From: Opitutales bacterium
Lineage (GTDB): Bacteria > Verrucomicrobiota > Verrucomicrobiia > Opitutales > UBA953
Direction of reading: 5' to 3'
DNA: 64,000 bases
NCBI GenBank assembly: GCA_030725715.1
Contig: JANRFG010000018.1
Span: 1-64,000, forward strand
A model generated the notes under the pieces. That model saw only the letters and a list, made by a program, of their open reading frames with translations. It made no database searches and had not been told where the DNA came from. Within the stretch, counting starts at the first letter, position 1, and every line of letters begins with the position of its first letter. The translations under genes were made by a program, and so were the position numbers. Below are positions 50,520-59,102 of this stretch, in pieces.

Positions 50520-51458
50520 ATGCCCGACCCTTGGGAATCCCTGCGCCTGCTGGCCGACCCCACGCGCTCCCGCATGCTGCACCTGCTGCACCGCGGCGAA
50601 CTGGCCGTCGGCGAGCTCCAGGAGATCCTCGGGCTCCCGCAGTCGCGCATCTCCACCCACCTCGCCCTGCTCCGGAAGGGCGGCCTCGTGGTCGACCGGC
50701 GCGACGGCAAGAAATCCTTCTACGCGGTGGCCCGCGACCTCCCGGACAGCGTCGGTGGCATCGTCGAAGCCGCCCTGGCCGCCAGCGCCCGCGAACCGAA
50801 GGCGGCGGCCGACCAGCGTTCCTGGCAGCGGATCGTCGAGAAGCGCCGACAGAAAGCCGAGCAGCACTTCAACCTCGTGGCTGACCGGCTGGGCCGGAAC
50901 TACTGCCCCGGACGCTCCTGGGAGGCCATCGGTCAGATGCTCTTCCTGCTGACTCCCAAGGTCCGGATCGCCGACCTCGGAGCCGGTGACGGCACCCTCT
51001 CCCGCCTCCTCGCCCGCCAGGCTGAAAGCGTCCACTGCGTGGACAGCTCACCGCGCATGGTCCAGGTCGGCCGGGCCTTGGCCAAGAAGGAGCAGCTCCG
51101 CAACCTGACCTACGTCCTCGGCAACATCGAGAAGGTCCCCCTGCCGGACCGGAGCATCGACCTCGCCCTGCTGAGCCAGGCCCTGCACCACGCCGAGAAC
51201 CCCCGCCAAGCCCTCGCCGAGGCCTTCCGCATCCTCCGGCCGGGCGGCCGCCTGATCGTCCTCGACCTGCGTGCCCACCGCTTTGAAAAGGCCCGGGAGC
51301 TGTACGCCGACCGCTGGCTCGGCTTCAAGGAGAACGAACTCCACGACTGGATCGAGGAAGCCGGTTTCGCCCAGTCCGAGGTGCGCGTGGTGGCCAAGGA
51401 AACCAAGGAGCCGGGTTTCGAGACCATCCTGGCGACCGGCCTGCGTCCCGGGGCCTGA
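50520..51458 (+). CDS. ArsR-family regulator fused to a SAM methyltransferase
   Basis: 312 residues. Residues 1-90 are a winged helix of the ArsR/SmtB type (LLADPTRSRMLHLLHRGELAVGELQEILG in parts, then SRISTHLALLRKGGLV) without the Cys metal site. Residues 130-305 are a class I methyltransferase with VRIADLGAGDGTLS near 150, VDSSPRMVQVG near 176, and LLSQALHHAENP near 220. Fusions of this type are known upstream of methionine or SAM-cycle genes, where the effector may be SAH; here it stands alone before the TPR/ExbBD operon. The target is unknown. Confidence 0.82.
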   Translation: MPDPWESLRLLADPTRSRMLHLLHRGELAVGELQEILGLPQSRISTHLALLRKGGLVVDRRDGKKSFYAVARDLPDSVGGIVEAALAASAREPKAAADQRSWQRIVEKRRQKAEQHFNLVADRLGRNYCPGRSWEAIGQMLFLLTPKVRIADLGAGDGTLSRLLARQAESVHCVDSSPRMVQVGRALAKKEQLRNLTYVLGNIEKVPLPDRSIDLALLSQALHHAENPRQALAEAFRILRPGGRLIVLDLRAHRFEKARELYADRWLGFKENELHDWIEEAGFAQSEVRVVAKETKEPGFETILATGLRPGA

Positions 51459-51510
51459 GTTATTCACAGTCAGAGCCTCCCGGCAGGCCCTGATATTTGC
51501 CCCTCGGCGG

Positions 51511-51557
51511 GGGCTTATTGCTTGGCATCCCTCCGCCGCTTGGGCTATTGCTAGGCA
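51511..51557 (+). promoter_or_regulatory. Two direct repeats upstream of the TPR/ExbBD operon
   Basis: GGGCTTATTGCTTGGCA (51511-51527) and GGGCTATTGCTAGGCA (51542-51557) lie 31 bases apart, about three helical turns, 35 bases before the operon start. They may be operator half-sites or an upstream activator site. Confidence 0.4.
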
Positions 51558-51591
51558 CCCCCGACGCGGAGCAAAACGCTCCCCTCACCCG

Positions 51592-54500
51592 ATGCTTATC
51601 CAAGAGTCCCGTACCTACCAACTGGCCAAGGCCGCCCTGCTCGCCGTCCTGCTCGCCGTGACCCCCGTCACCGGCGTCCTGCGCGCGCAGAGCAAGCCCC
51701 TGCCCACCGCGGAAGCCAAGGAAGACCCTTTGAACGTCCTCTACAAGGCCGCGGACAAGGCCTTCGAAGAAAAGAAGTACAAGGAGGCCCTCGCGCTCTT
51801 CCAGGAACTCGAAGACAAGGCCGGCGACGTCGCCAACAGCATGAAGGCGGTCCTCTCCTTCCGCAAGGCCACCTGCCTCTTCTTCATGAAGGACTGGCCC
51901 AAGGCCCAGGCCGAACTCACCGCTTTCCTTGATAGATACCCCAAAGGAACCGAAGATTTCTTCGACGGAGACAACCGCCGCGGCATCGCCGAGCTGCTCC
52001 TCATCGAAGCCTTCTCCAAGCAGGGCAAGTGGGACCAGGCCCTCACCCGCCTCGAGAAGATCCGCGCCAACGCCCTCGCCCGCCCGGAGGAGCGCGTCAA
52101 CGCCTTCACGCTTTCGGCCCAGATCGTGGTCGACCGCGCCAAGAGCTCGACCGACGACCTCAAGAAGGCCGCCTACGCCCAGGCCATCAGCCTGCTCAAG
52201 CAGGCCACGGCCGGAGGCATCAACACGCCGGAACGCCGCGAGGCCGCGTACAAGCTCGTCGAGATGTACACCAAGCTGGGCCTGACCAAGGAGGCCACCC
52301 AGCTCAAGAGCGAGATCGACGCCCGGAGCTCCGGCTCCCCGGTCGAAGTCGTCCGTTCCAACTTCCAGCGCCTGGAGATCGGTGACGCGCGCTTCGCCGC
52401 CGCCGAATCCGCCGCCGACGAGGCCTTCCGCGGTGACTTCTACCGCCAGGCGCTCAACAACTACCAGGGCACGCTGCGCCGCGTGAACCTCACCCGCTCC
52501 TTCGCGAAGGCGATCGAGACCAAGACCGCCGAAGTCGAAGGCATGACCAAGGCCGCCCCGAAGCCCAACCCCGAACAGGCCGACGCCATCCGCCGCGCCC
52601 AGTTCGACCTCGAACAGTTCAAGAAGATCGAGGCCGAATTCAAGGCCAACAAGGACTACGACGCCTTAATCTCCTACCGCATCGGCCTCTGCCTCCTCGA
52701 GCTGAAGCGTCCGTGGGAAGCCCACGTGGCCTTCCTCGACATCTTCGAGAACAGCCCGGAGTTCAGCCGCATCGCCGGCGCGTATTACTACCACATCATC
52801 GCCCTGCGCCGGATCGGCCGCAACAACGAGGCCCAGGCGAAGTGCAAGGAATTCATCCGGAAATTCCCGAAGGACGAGACGGTGTCGTCGATCGCCCTCA
52901 TCCTCGGCGACATCTCGCAGGAGCGGGAGGAGTTCCCCGAAGCCATCGACCACTACAAGTGGGTGCTGGCCAACGTCGCCAACCTCACCCCCGAGGTCGC
53001 CGAAGAGATCGATTTCCGCATCGCCGCCTGCCTTTTCTCGCAGGTCGACTGGGCGCCCGCGCAGAAGGCCTTCGAGGTCTTCCTCAAGAAGTACGAGCGC
53101 TCGTCCGTCCGCCAGCAGGTCCTGTACATGAACGCGCTCTGCTCGTTCTTCCAGGGCAAGTACAAGGAGACCAAGGTCGACTTCGACAAGTACCAGCAGG
53201 AATACCCGAAGGGCCAGTTCATCCCCGACGTCCGCTACCGCCAGGCCATCGTCAAGTTCGGCGTCAACCCGCCCGACATCGCCGGCACCATCAAGCTCTG
53301 CGAGGAATGGCTGAAGGATTACGCCAAGGACCGCACCGACGAAGTCATCGCCCAGACCCCCGAGGTCCATACCCTGATCGGCGACGCCTACATCCGCATG
53401 GCCGACGAGCTCGACAAGAAGGTCAAGGCCGCCGACATCGACCTGCGCATCAACCTCAAGACCCCGGACCGCGCGAAGTTCGCCGCCATCAAGGACAAGT
53501 TCGAGCAGGAGAAGGAAGCCGTCACCGGCAAGGCGATCGACGCCTACGAAGCCGCCGCCAAGAGCGCCCGCACCAATCCGCAGGCCCTCGAGTTCGTCCT
53601 CGGCGAACTGCGCAAGCTCCTCCCCGGCCGCGGCGAACACAAGCGCATGCGCGACCTGTTCAAGGAGATCTTCGACTGGGACCACAACGACCCGAAGGCG
53701 ATGACCTACCTCTACGAAGTCATCCGTTCCACCGAACGCATGGGCAACATGCCCGAGTTCGCCGAGCAGGCCGAGAAGATCCGCAAGGGTTTCAGCGCCA
53801 AGCTCGCCGACGCCCGCAAGGCCGTGGACCAGCTCGAACGCAGGCAGGGCGTCACCCGCCCCGAGATCGACAAGGCCAAGGAGGCCGTCAGGAAGCTCTC
53901 CGCCGAGCTCGAAGCCGAACTCGCCAAGACCGAGGTCAAGCGCCAGGCCTCCATCGACGCACAGAAGAAACGCGCGCTGAAGATCCTCTCCGACGCCGTC
54001 GCCGAATCGATCAACGACCGCAAGCAGGAGGGCACCGAGACGCTCATCGTCTTCCTCGCCGAGAAGCTCGCGCGCAAGGTCAAGCGCGTGAAGGCCGGCG
54101 CCAAGCCCGAGCCCGGCGCCTACACCAGCGTCGAAGCCGAGAAGGAGCTGACCAAGCTCCTCCGCCTCGAGGAGAACCGCAGCTCCCTCGTCGCCCAGGC
54201 CCGCGGCTTCTTCGCCCTCGGGCAGCTCGCCGTATTCACGCGCGAGCCCGAGAAGACCGCCGCCAACTTCGCCAAGATCGCCGCCAACTTCAAGGCCGAG
54301 GAACTCAACCCGACCATCCTCGCCCTCGTCGGCGAAAGCCTGCTCGCCAAGGGGGACCTGAAGAAGGCCGAGGAGTTCTTCCGCTACATCCTCGAGTTCT
54401 CCCGCTCCTCGGAATACGCCGACTACGGCTTCGCCGGCCTGGCCGAGATCCGCTTGGGCGAGAAGAAGTACGCCGAGGCCCTCTCCCTCTGCGACGAGGC

Positions 54501-54924
54501 CATCGAGAACAACATCCTCATGTCGAAGGAGCTCGACCTCCGCTTCACCCGCGCCCGCGCGCTCGCGGAGCTCTCCAAGTACAAGGAAGCCAAGGAGGAG
54601 TTCGAAGAGATCGCCCGGACCAGGGAATGGCGCGGCGAGAAGACCGGCGCCTCCCTCTACTGGCTCGGCCTCATGGAAGAGCGCCAGGCGACCGACAAGG
54701 ACGGCTACGCCCGTGCCGTCGCCTACTACCGCCGCTGCTACATGACCTGGAAGAAGTATGAGGTCTGGGCCGCCAAGTCCTATTTCGCCGAAGCCAAGAT
54801 CCTCGCGACCAAGCTCGACCAGAAGGACGGCGCCAAGCGCCTCCTGCAGGAGATGCTCGAGAAGGACCGCATCAAGGACACCCGCGAAGGGGTCGAAGCC
54901 AAAGCCTACCTCCTCGGACTCTGA
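51592..54924 (+). CDS. Large secreted TPR protein, 1,110 aa
   Basis: Start ATG 51592; the upstream open frame overlaps the ArsR gene and is rejected. A signal peptide (about 15-32, cleaved near VLRA) is followed by about 1,070 residues of TPR-like helical repeats (KEALALFQELEDKAGDVAN, QALTRLEKIRANALARPEERVNAF, EAIDHYKWVLANVANLTPEVAEE, EALSLCDEAIENNILMSKELDLR). The middle (about 740-840) is a charged coiled coil (KLADARKAVDQLERRQGVTRPEIDKAKEAVR). It is exported, probably periplasmic. It lies first in an operon with a second TPR protein, ExbB and two ExbD genes. Similar gene sets occur in planctomycetes and verrucomicrobia, where the role is unclear. Confidence 0.82.
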   Translation: MLIQESRTYQLAKAALLAVLLAVTPVTGVLRAQSKPLPTAEAKEDPLNVLYKAADKAFEEKKYKEALALFQELEDKAGDVANSMKAVLSFRKATCLFFMKDWPKAQAELTAFLDRYPKGTEDFFDGDNRRGIAELLLIEAFSKQGKWDQALTRLEKIRANALARPEERVNAFTLSAQIVVDRAKSSTDDLKKAAYAQAISLLKQATAGGINTPERREAAYKLVEMYTKLGLTKEATQLKSEIDARSSGSPVEVVRSNFQRLEIGDARFAAAESAADEAFRGDFYRQALNNYQGTLRRVNLTRSFAKAIETKTAEVEGMTKAAPKPNPEQADAIRRAQFDLEQFKKIEAEFKANKDYDALISYRIGLCLLELKRPWEAHVAFLDIFENSPEFSRIAGAYYYHIIALRRIGRNNEAQAKCKEFIRKFPKDETVSSIALILGDISQEREEFPEAIDHYKWVLANVANLTPEVAEEIDFRIAACLFSQVDWAPAQKAFEVFLKKYERSSVRQQVLYMNALCSFFQGKYKETKVDFDKYQQEYPKGQFIPDVRYRQAIVKFGVNPPDIAGTIKLCEEWLKDYAKDRTDEVIAQTPEVHTLIGDAYIRMADELDKKVKAADIDLRINLKTPDRAKFAAIKDKFEQEKEAVTGKAIDAYEAAAKSARTNPQALEFVLGELRKLLPGRGEHKRMRDLFKEIFDWDHNDPKAMTYLYEVIRSTERMGNMPEFAEQAEKIRKGFSAKLADARKAVDQLERRQGVTRPEIDKAKEAVRKLSAELEAELAKTEVKRQASIDAQKKRALKILSDAVAESINDRKQEGTETLIVFLAEKLARKVKRVKAGAKPEPGAYTSVEAEKELTKLLRLEENRSSLVAQARGFFALGQLAVFTREPEKTAANFAKIAANFKAEELNPTILALVGESLLAKGDLKKAEEFFRYILEFSRSSEYADYGFAGLAEIRLGEKKYAEALSLCDEAIENNILMSKELDLRFTRARALAELSKYKEAKEEFEEIARTREWRGEKTGASLYWLGLMEERQATDKDGYARAVAYYRRCYMTWKKYEVWAAKSYFAEAKILATKLDQKDGAKRLLQEMLEKDRIKDTREGVEAKAYLLGL

Positions 54925-54929
54925 ACGCC

Positions 54930-55946
54930 ATGCGCCCCCCCCTCCTCCTCACCGCCTTCGTGCTCCTCGCCGCCGCCACGTCGTCGGCCCAGACCTTCGT
55001 CTTCAAGGGCGAACGCTGGGAGATCAACGACCCCTTCAAGCTGGACAACTCGATCCCGCCGAAGCCGGTCGTCGACTCCAAGAAAGGGATCATCAACATG
55101 GTCAAAGGCACCGTCGACCGCACCAGCAACCAGGCCGGCTTCGAGGTCGTCCTGACCCGCAAGCTCTCCGAAGTCACCGAGGTCATCTGGCCGATGCCCG
55201 CCCGCCTCCAGGAAGCCCAGAACAACATCAACCGGGGCGAACCGGCCAAGGCCCTCGACAACGCCGAGGCCGTGCTGAAATTCTTCGAACCCCTCAAGAA
55301 CGTCCCCGGCTCCTGGTGGGTCAAGGCCTCCCTGATCAAACTCGACGCCCTCGACCGCCTCGAGAACGACGCGGCGACGAACAGCTTCCTGGCGACCTTC
55401 GAGAAGGAGCAGGCGGCCAAGCAGCCGGAAGTCGCCACCCAGATCCAGCTCGCCCGCCTCATGCTGCGCGCCCGCAAGGGCGAGCACGACGCCGTGATCC
55501 GCGAAGCCACCGAACTGCTCGCCAAGGTGGACAGTTCCGAGCTCCAGGCCCGCCTGCACCTCACGAAGGGCAACTCCCTCCTCGCCGCCAAGAAGTACGA
55601 GGCCGCGATGAACACCTACCTCCGCGTGCCGGTCTTCTTCGGTTCCGAGACCGAGATGATCCCCAAGGCCCTCCTCGGCGCCGCCCGCGCCTTCCGCGGC
55701 ATGGACAGCCCCGCCCTCCGCGACCAGAAGCTCGAAGCGGTCTCCAACCGCTACCTCTACGACATCATCGTCTCCTTCCCGGTCTCCAAGGAGGCCGAAG
55801 AAGCCAAGAAGCTGCTGCCCCCCGAGGAGCGCGCCAAGGCCGAAGCCGACCAGAAGAAGATCGCCGCCGGCGGCCCCCTCCCCGAAGGCGTCATGCTGGC
55901 CAAGCCCAAGCTCGCCGCCGAAGAGAAGGTCGAAGCCAACCGCTGA
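54930..55946 (+). CDS. Secreted TPR-like protein, 338 aa
   Basis: A signal peptide (hydrophobic 4-18, cleaved after SSA) then helical TPR-like pairs (ALDNAEAVLKFFEPLKNVPGSWW, AVIREATELLAKVDSSELQARLHLTKGNSLLAAKKYEAAM in parts). A conserved-looking N-terminal strand block (FVFKGERWEINDPFKLDNSI) is not recognised. It begins five bases after the 1,110-residue TPR gene and 52 bases before exbB, so it belongs to the same operon. It may be a periplasmic partner of the ExbBD complex. Confidence 0.75.
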   Translation: MRPPLLLTAFVLLAAATSSAQTFVFKGERWEINDPFKLDNSIPPKPVVDSKKGIINMVKGTVDRTSNQAGFEVVLTRKLSEVTEVIWPMPARLQEAQNNINRGEPAKALDNAEAVLKFFEPLKNVPGSWWVKASLIKLDALDRLENDAATNSFLATFEKEQAAKQPEVATQIQLARLMLRARKGEHDAVIREATELLAKVDSSELQARLHLTKGNSLLAAKKYEAAMNTYLRVPVFFGSETEMIPKALLGAARAFRGMDSPALRDQKLEAVSNRYLYDIIVSFPVSKEAEEAKKLLPPEERAKAEADQKKIAAGGPLPEGVMLAKPKLAAEEKVEANR

Positions 55947-55998
55947 GTCCTTGCCCTTTTCCAAAACCTCACCTATCAACCCACACCACCCCATCATC

Positions 55999-56790
55999 AT
56001 GAAGATGAACCTCCGTTCCGTTCTCCTCGGCACCGCCCTCCTGGGCCTGCTGACCCTCACCGCCTCGGCCCAGGAAGCCGAAGCCGCCGGGGTCCATCAC
56101 AAGACCCTCGCCGACCTCTTCATCGAAGGCGGCTGGGTCATGTACCCGATCACCCTCTGCTCCGTGGCCATGATGTGGTTCATGGTCGACGGCTTCATCA
56201 AGACCAGCGCCGGCAAGATGTACCCCGCCGAGCATGTCACCCAGCTCCGCGAGCTCTTCAAGAAGGGCGACTACGTCGGCGCCTACGCCTTCGCCAAGTC
56301 CGCCGGCTCCCCCGTCGCCGACGTCGTGCGCGCAGGCGTCGCCTTCACCCCGGATGGCAAGACCATGACCGAAGAAGCCATCCTCTCCGAGATCGTCCGC
56401 ATCCAGGGCGAACTCAAGGGCCGTTCCTCCTACCTCTCCGTGATCGGGGTCTGCACCCCGATGATCGGCCTCACCGGCACCGTGACGGGCATGATGAGCG
56501 CGTTCGAAACCCTCGGCACCTCCGGCGTAGGCGATCCTTCCAAGCTCTCCGGCGCGATCGGCGAAGTGCTCGTGGCGACCGCTTCCGGCCTCTTCATCGC
56601 GATTCCGGCGTTCATGGCCTACTACCTCCTGGCCAACCGCATCAATAAGGGCGTCCACGACATCACCGAAATCGTGACCGGCCTCTTCCGCGCGTTCCCC
56701 TATGAGGATGTCGAAGGCCGCAAGGTCGGCGACGAAGAGATCTACGCCGCCAAGCCCGACTGGAGCGCCTCTTCGAACGTCCAGGGCTGA
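55999..56790 (+). CDS. ExbB/TolQ-type proton-channel protein
   Basis: 263 residues from ATG 55999. A cleavable signal peptide (about 8-23, SAQE) precedes the three membrane helices of the MotA/TolQ/ExbB family: about 44-62, 135-160 (GVCTPMIGLTGTVTGMM) and 178-208 (VATASGLFIAIPAFMAYYLL). The signal peptide before the first helix is not found in E. coli ExbB but is common in other phyla. It powers ExbD by the proton gradient. No TonB gene is in the window. Confidence 0.85.
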   Translation: MKMNLRSVLLGTALLGLLTLTASAQEAEAAGVHHKTLADLFIEGGWVMYPITLCSVAMMWFMVDGFIKTSAGKMYPAEHVTQLRELFKKGDYVGAYAFAKSAGSPVADVVRAGVAFTPDGKTMTEEAILSEIVRIQGELKGRSSYLSVIGVCTPMIGLTGTVTGMMSAFETLGTSGVGDPSKLSGAIGEVLVATASGLFIAIPAFMAYYLLANRINKGVHDITEIVTGLFRAFPYEDVEGRKVGDEEIYAAKPDWSASSNVQG

Positions 56791-56822
56791 GTCCCATCCA
56801 CCCCTAAACCAGCAGCAAGACC

Positions 56823-57263
56823 ATGGCAGGCGGAGGCGGAGGCGGAGAAGGCGAACCGGAGTTCCAGGTCGCGCCGATGATCGACGTGCTCCTGGTGCTG
56901 CTGATCTTCTTCATGTCGATCACCTCCTCGCAGGTGCTCAAGGTCGACAAGAACATCTCGCTGCCGGTCGCCGCCAACGGCGTCAAGCGCGACGACAAGG
57001 CCGCGGCCGGCCTGATCAACATCTCCTGGGACAAGACCACGGGCCAGGCCAAGTACAAGCTCGACGACCGCGAACTCGACCCGAACGACAAGGATGGCAT
57101 CGCCAAGGAACTCGCCGACCGCAAGGGCACCAACGAAAAGTACCGCCTGCTGGTACGCGCCGACAAGGAATGCCACGCCAAGTATGTCTCCAAGGCCCTC
57201 GAATGGGGCGCCGAAGCCGGCATCGACAACATCGCCTTCTCCGGCCTCAACCACGAGGAATAA
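56823..57263 (+). CDS. ExbD/TolR-family protein, first copy
   Basis: 146 residues. A glycine-rich N-terminus (MAGGGGGGEGEPE) precedes the membrane helix VAPMIDVLLVLLIFFM (about 16-34) carrying the essential Asp in the MID motif at about 21, then a periplasmic domain with strands (LKVDKNISLPVAANG). It overlaps no gene but is 32 bases after exbB. Confidence 0.85.
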   Translation: MAGGGGGGEGEPEFQVAPMIDVLLVLLIFFMSITSSQVLKVDKNISLPVAANGVKRDDKAAAGLINISWDKTTGQAKYKLDDRELDPNDKDGIAKELADRKGTNEKYRLLVRADKECHAKYVSKALEWGAEAGIDNIAFSGLNHEE

Positions 57264-57266
57264 GCC

Positions 57267-57710
57267 ATGAAACAGAAGCCTGAAACCGCCGCCGCCGCCC
57301 CCGGCTTCCAGATCGCCCCGATGATCGACGTGGTCTTCGTGATCATGCTCTTCTTCATGGTCATGGCCGGCGCCGTCAAGGTGGAGCACGAGCTCAAGAC
57401 GACCCTCCCCGGCAACGCCGAGACCGCCAAGGAGACCGACCTCCCCGACGAAGTCACGATCGGCGTCAGCGAGACCGGCGAGATCACCCTCAACGAAGAC
57501 CCTGTCGGCGCCCCCGGCGACAAGCTCCTCGAGAACCTCTACAATCAGATGAAGCTGATGGGACAGGCCGCCGAGCAGTCCAAGACCAAGCTGCTCATCA
57601 CGGTGCAGGCCGAAGAGAACGCCCGCTACGAGCGCGTGATCAACGTCCTCGATATCCTGGCCAAGGCGAACATCACGAACGTGACGTTCGCGGTTTCCGA
57701 CACGGAATAA
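57267..57710 (+). CDS. ExbD/TolR-family protein, second copy
   Basis: 147 residues. N-terminal IAPMIDVVFVIMLFFMVMAG membrane helix with the same Asp, then LPGNAETAKETDLPDEVTIGVSETGEITLN and KLLITVQAEENARYERVINVLDILAKANITNVTF in parts, both typical of ExbD. Starts three bases after the first copy. The operon ends at the terminator at 57736. Two non-identical ExbD proteins suggest a heteromeric complex, which is common in TPR-associated sets. Confidence 0.85.
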   Translation: MKQKPETAAAAPGFQIAPMIDVVFVIMLFFMVMAGAVKVEHELKTTLPGNAETAKETDLPDEVTIGVSETGEITLNEDPVGAPGDKLLENLYNQMKLMGQAAEQSKTKLLITVQAEENARYERVINVLDILAKANITNVTFAVSDTE

Positions 57711-57735
57711 GCCGGCCGATCAGCCGACGAAGACC

Positions 57736-57756
57736 GCCGCCGAAAGGCGGCTTTTT
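57736..57756 (+). terminator. Rho-independent terminator of the TPR/ExbBD operon
   Basis: A 6-bp stem (GCCGCC with GGCGGC), GAAA tetraloop, then five T bases. It lies between convergent exbD and thrC. Confidence 0.85.
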
Positions 57757-57767
57757 CGTGTCCGGAA

Positions 57768-59102
57768 TCAGCGGGCGAAGCCGGCTTCGGATTCGAGGAC
57801 CTTACGGACGGCCTCGAAGTCGTTGCCGATCTTGATCGGCGCAGGCGCCGGCAGCTCGCCGGGGAAGAGGGAGGCATTGGCGTCACCGAAGGCCTCCTGC
57901 AGGACGTCCGGGAACTTGGCGGGGTGCGCGGTGCCGAAGACGATGACGTCGTCGAGCTTGTCGCCATCCCGGGCCAGGAGGTCCTCCGCGGCCTTCCAGC
58001 CGACGGCGGAGTGCGGACAGAGGACATAACCGCTGGCGTCGCGGACGCGACGCATCGCGTCGAGGGTGGCGGCGTCGTCCACGGTGACGGCTTCGACGGC
58101 GGGACCGCCTTCGCGCCAGGCGAGCAGACGGCTGAGGTTGTTCGGGTCGCCGATGTCCATGGCGTTGGAGGCCGTGGGGACGGCGCGCCGCGGACGATAC
58201 TCGCCGGTGGCGAAGAGGTCGGGGAGCGGCGAATTGGTGTTCGTCGCGGCGACGAGCGCGGCGACGTCCAGGCCCATGCGGCGGGCGAGCTGCACGGCGC
58301 CGACATTGCCGAGGTTGCCCGAGGGCACCACGATGCCCAGGCGGCGGCCGGGGGCCAGCAGGCGCTTGGCGTGGAAAGCGAAAGGCACCTGGGCGATCAG
58401 GCGCACCGGGTTGATCGAGTTCGCGGTGAGCAGCGGGCGGTGGCGACGCAGGGACTCGTCGGCGAGCGCGCGCTTCACCATCGCCTGACAGTCGTCGAAC
58501 GTGCCGTCGACGGAAAGGGCGACCACGCCGGGACGGGGCCGGGCGATCTGGGATTCCTGCACGCCGCTGACGCCGACGCGGGGATAGAGGACCACGGCGC
58601 GGACGCCGGGGACGCCGGCGCAGGCTTCGGTCACGGCGGCGCCGGTGTCGCCGGAGGTCGCGGCGAGCACGGTCAGCTGCGGGAATTCGTCGCCGAGGAC
58701 GCGCGCGGTGACGCGCACGAGCGTGCGGACGGCGAAGTCCTTGAAGGCCGCGGAAGGGCCTTGGAAGAGTTCGAGGACGGCGATGCGCTCGGCCGGGGTG
58801 CCCTTGAACTTCTCCGGCCGCACGAGGGGGACCGGGAAATTGAAGGCTTCCTGACAGAGCTGACGCAGCACCGCCGGGCCGAGCACTTCACCGAAATAAG
58901 GGGCCACGACGGCCTCGGCGAGGTCGGCGTAGGAGGCGGCGCGGTGACGCTCCACGAAGTCGGGCGCGATCTGCGGGATATGCGTCGGCACCCAGAGCCC
59001 TCCCTTGGCGGGCATGGCCGACAGGAGCACGTCGCGGAGCGAGCCGCGGCACGTGGCGTCGGCGGTGGAGACGAATTCGAGCTTACGATTCGGAGAGGAC
59101 AT
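57768..59102 (-). CDS. thrC: Threonine synthase
   Basis: 444 residues from ATG 59102; the frame upstream is not used. Converts phosphohomoserine to threonine. The PLP lysine is in LELFQGPSAAFKDFAVRTL near 100, then ATSGDTGAAVTEAC near 150 and PSGNLGNVGAVQLARRMG near 235. NTNSPLPDLF and the VPTASNAMDIGDPNNL block complete the family. The start overlaps thrB by 20 bases, and the gene is convergent with exbD. Confidence 0.95.
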   Translation of the reverse strand: MSSPNRKLEFVSTADATCRGSLRDVLLSAMPAKGGLWVPTHIPQIAPDFVERHRAASYADLAEAVVAPYFGEVLGPAVLRQLCQEAFNFPVPLVRPEKFKGTPAERIAVLELFQGPSAAFKDFAVRTLVRVTARVLGDEFPQLTVLAATSGDTGAAVTEACAGVPGVRAVVLYPRVGVSGVQESQIARPRPGVVALSVDGTFDDCQAMVKRALADESLRRHRPLLTANSINPVRLIAQVPFAFHAKRLLAPGRRLGIVVPSGNLGNVGAVQLARRMGLDVAALVAATNTNSPLPDLFATGEYRPRRAVPTASNAMDIGDPNNLSRLLAWREGGPAVEAVTVDDAATLDAMRRVRDASGYVLCPHSAVGWKAAEDLLARDGDKLDDVIVFGTAHPAKFPDVLQEAFGDANASLFPGELPAPAPIKIGNDFEAVRKVLESEAGFAR

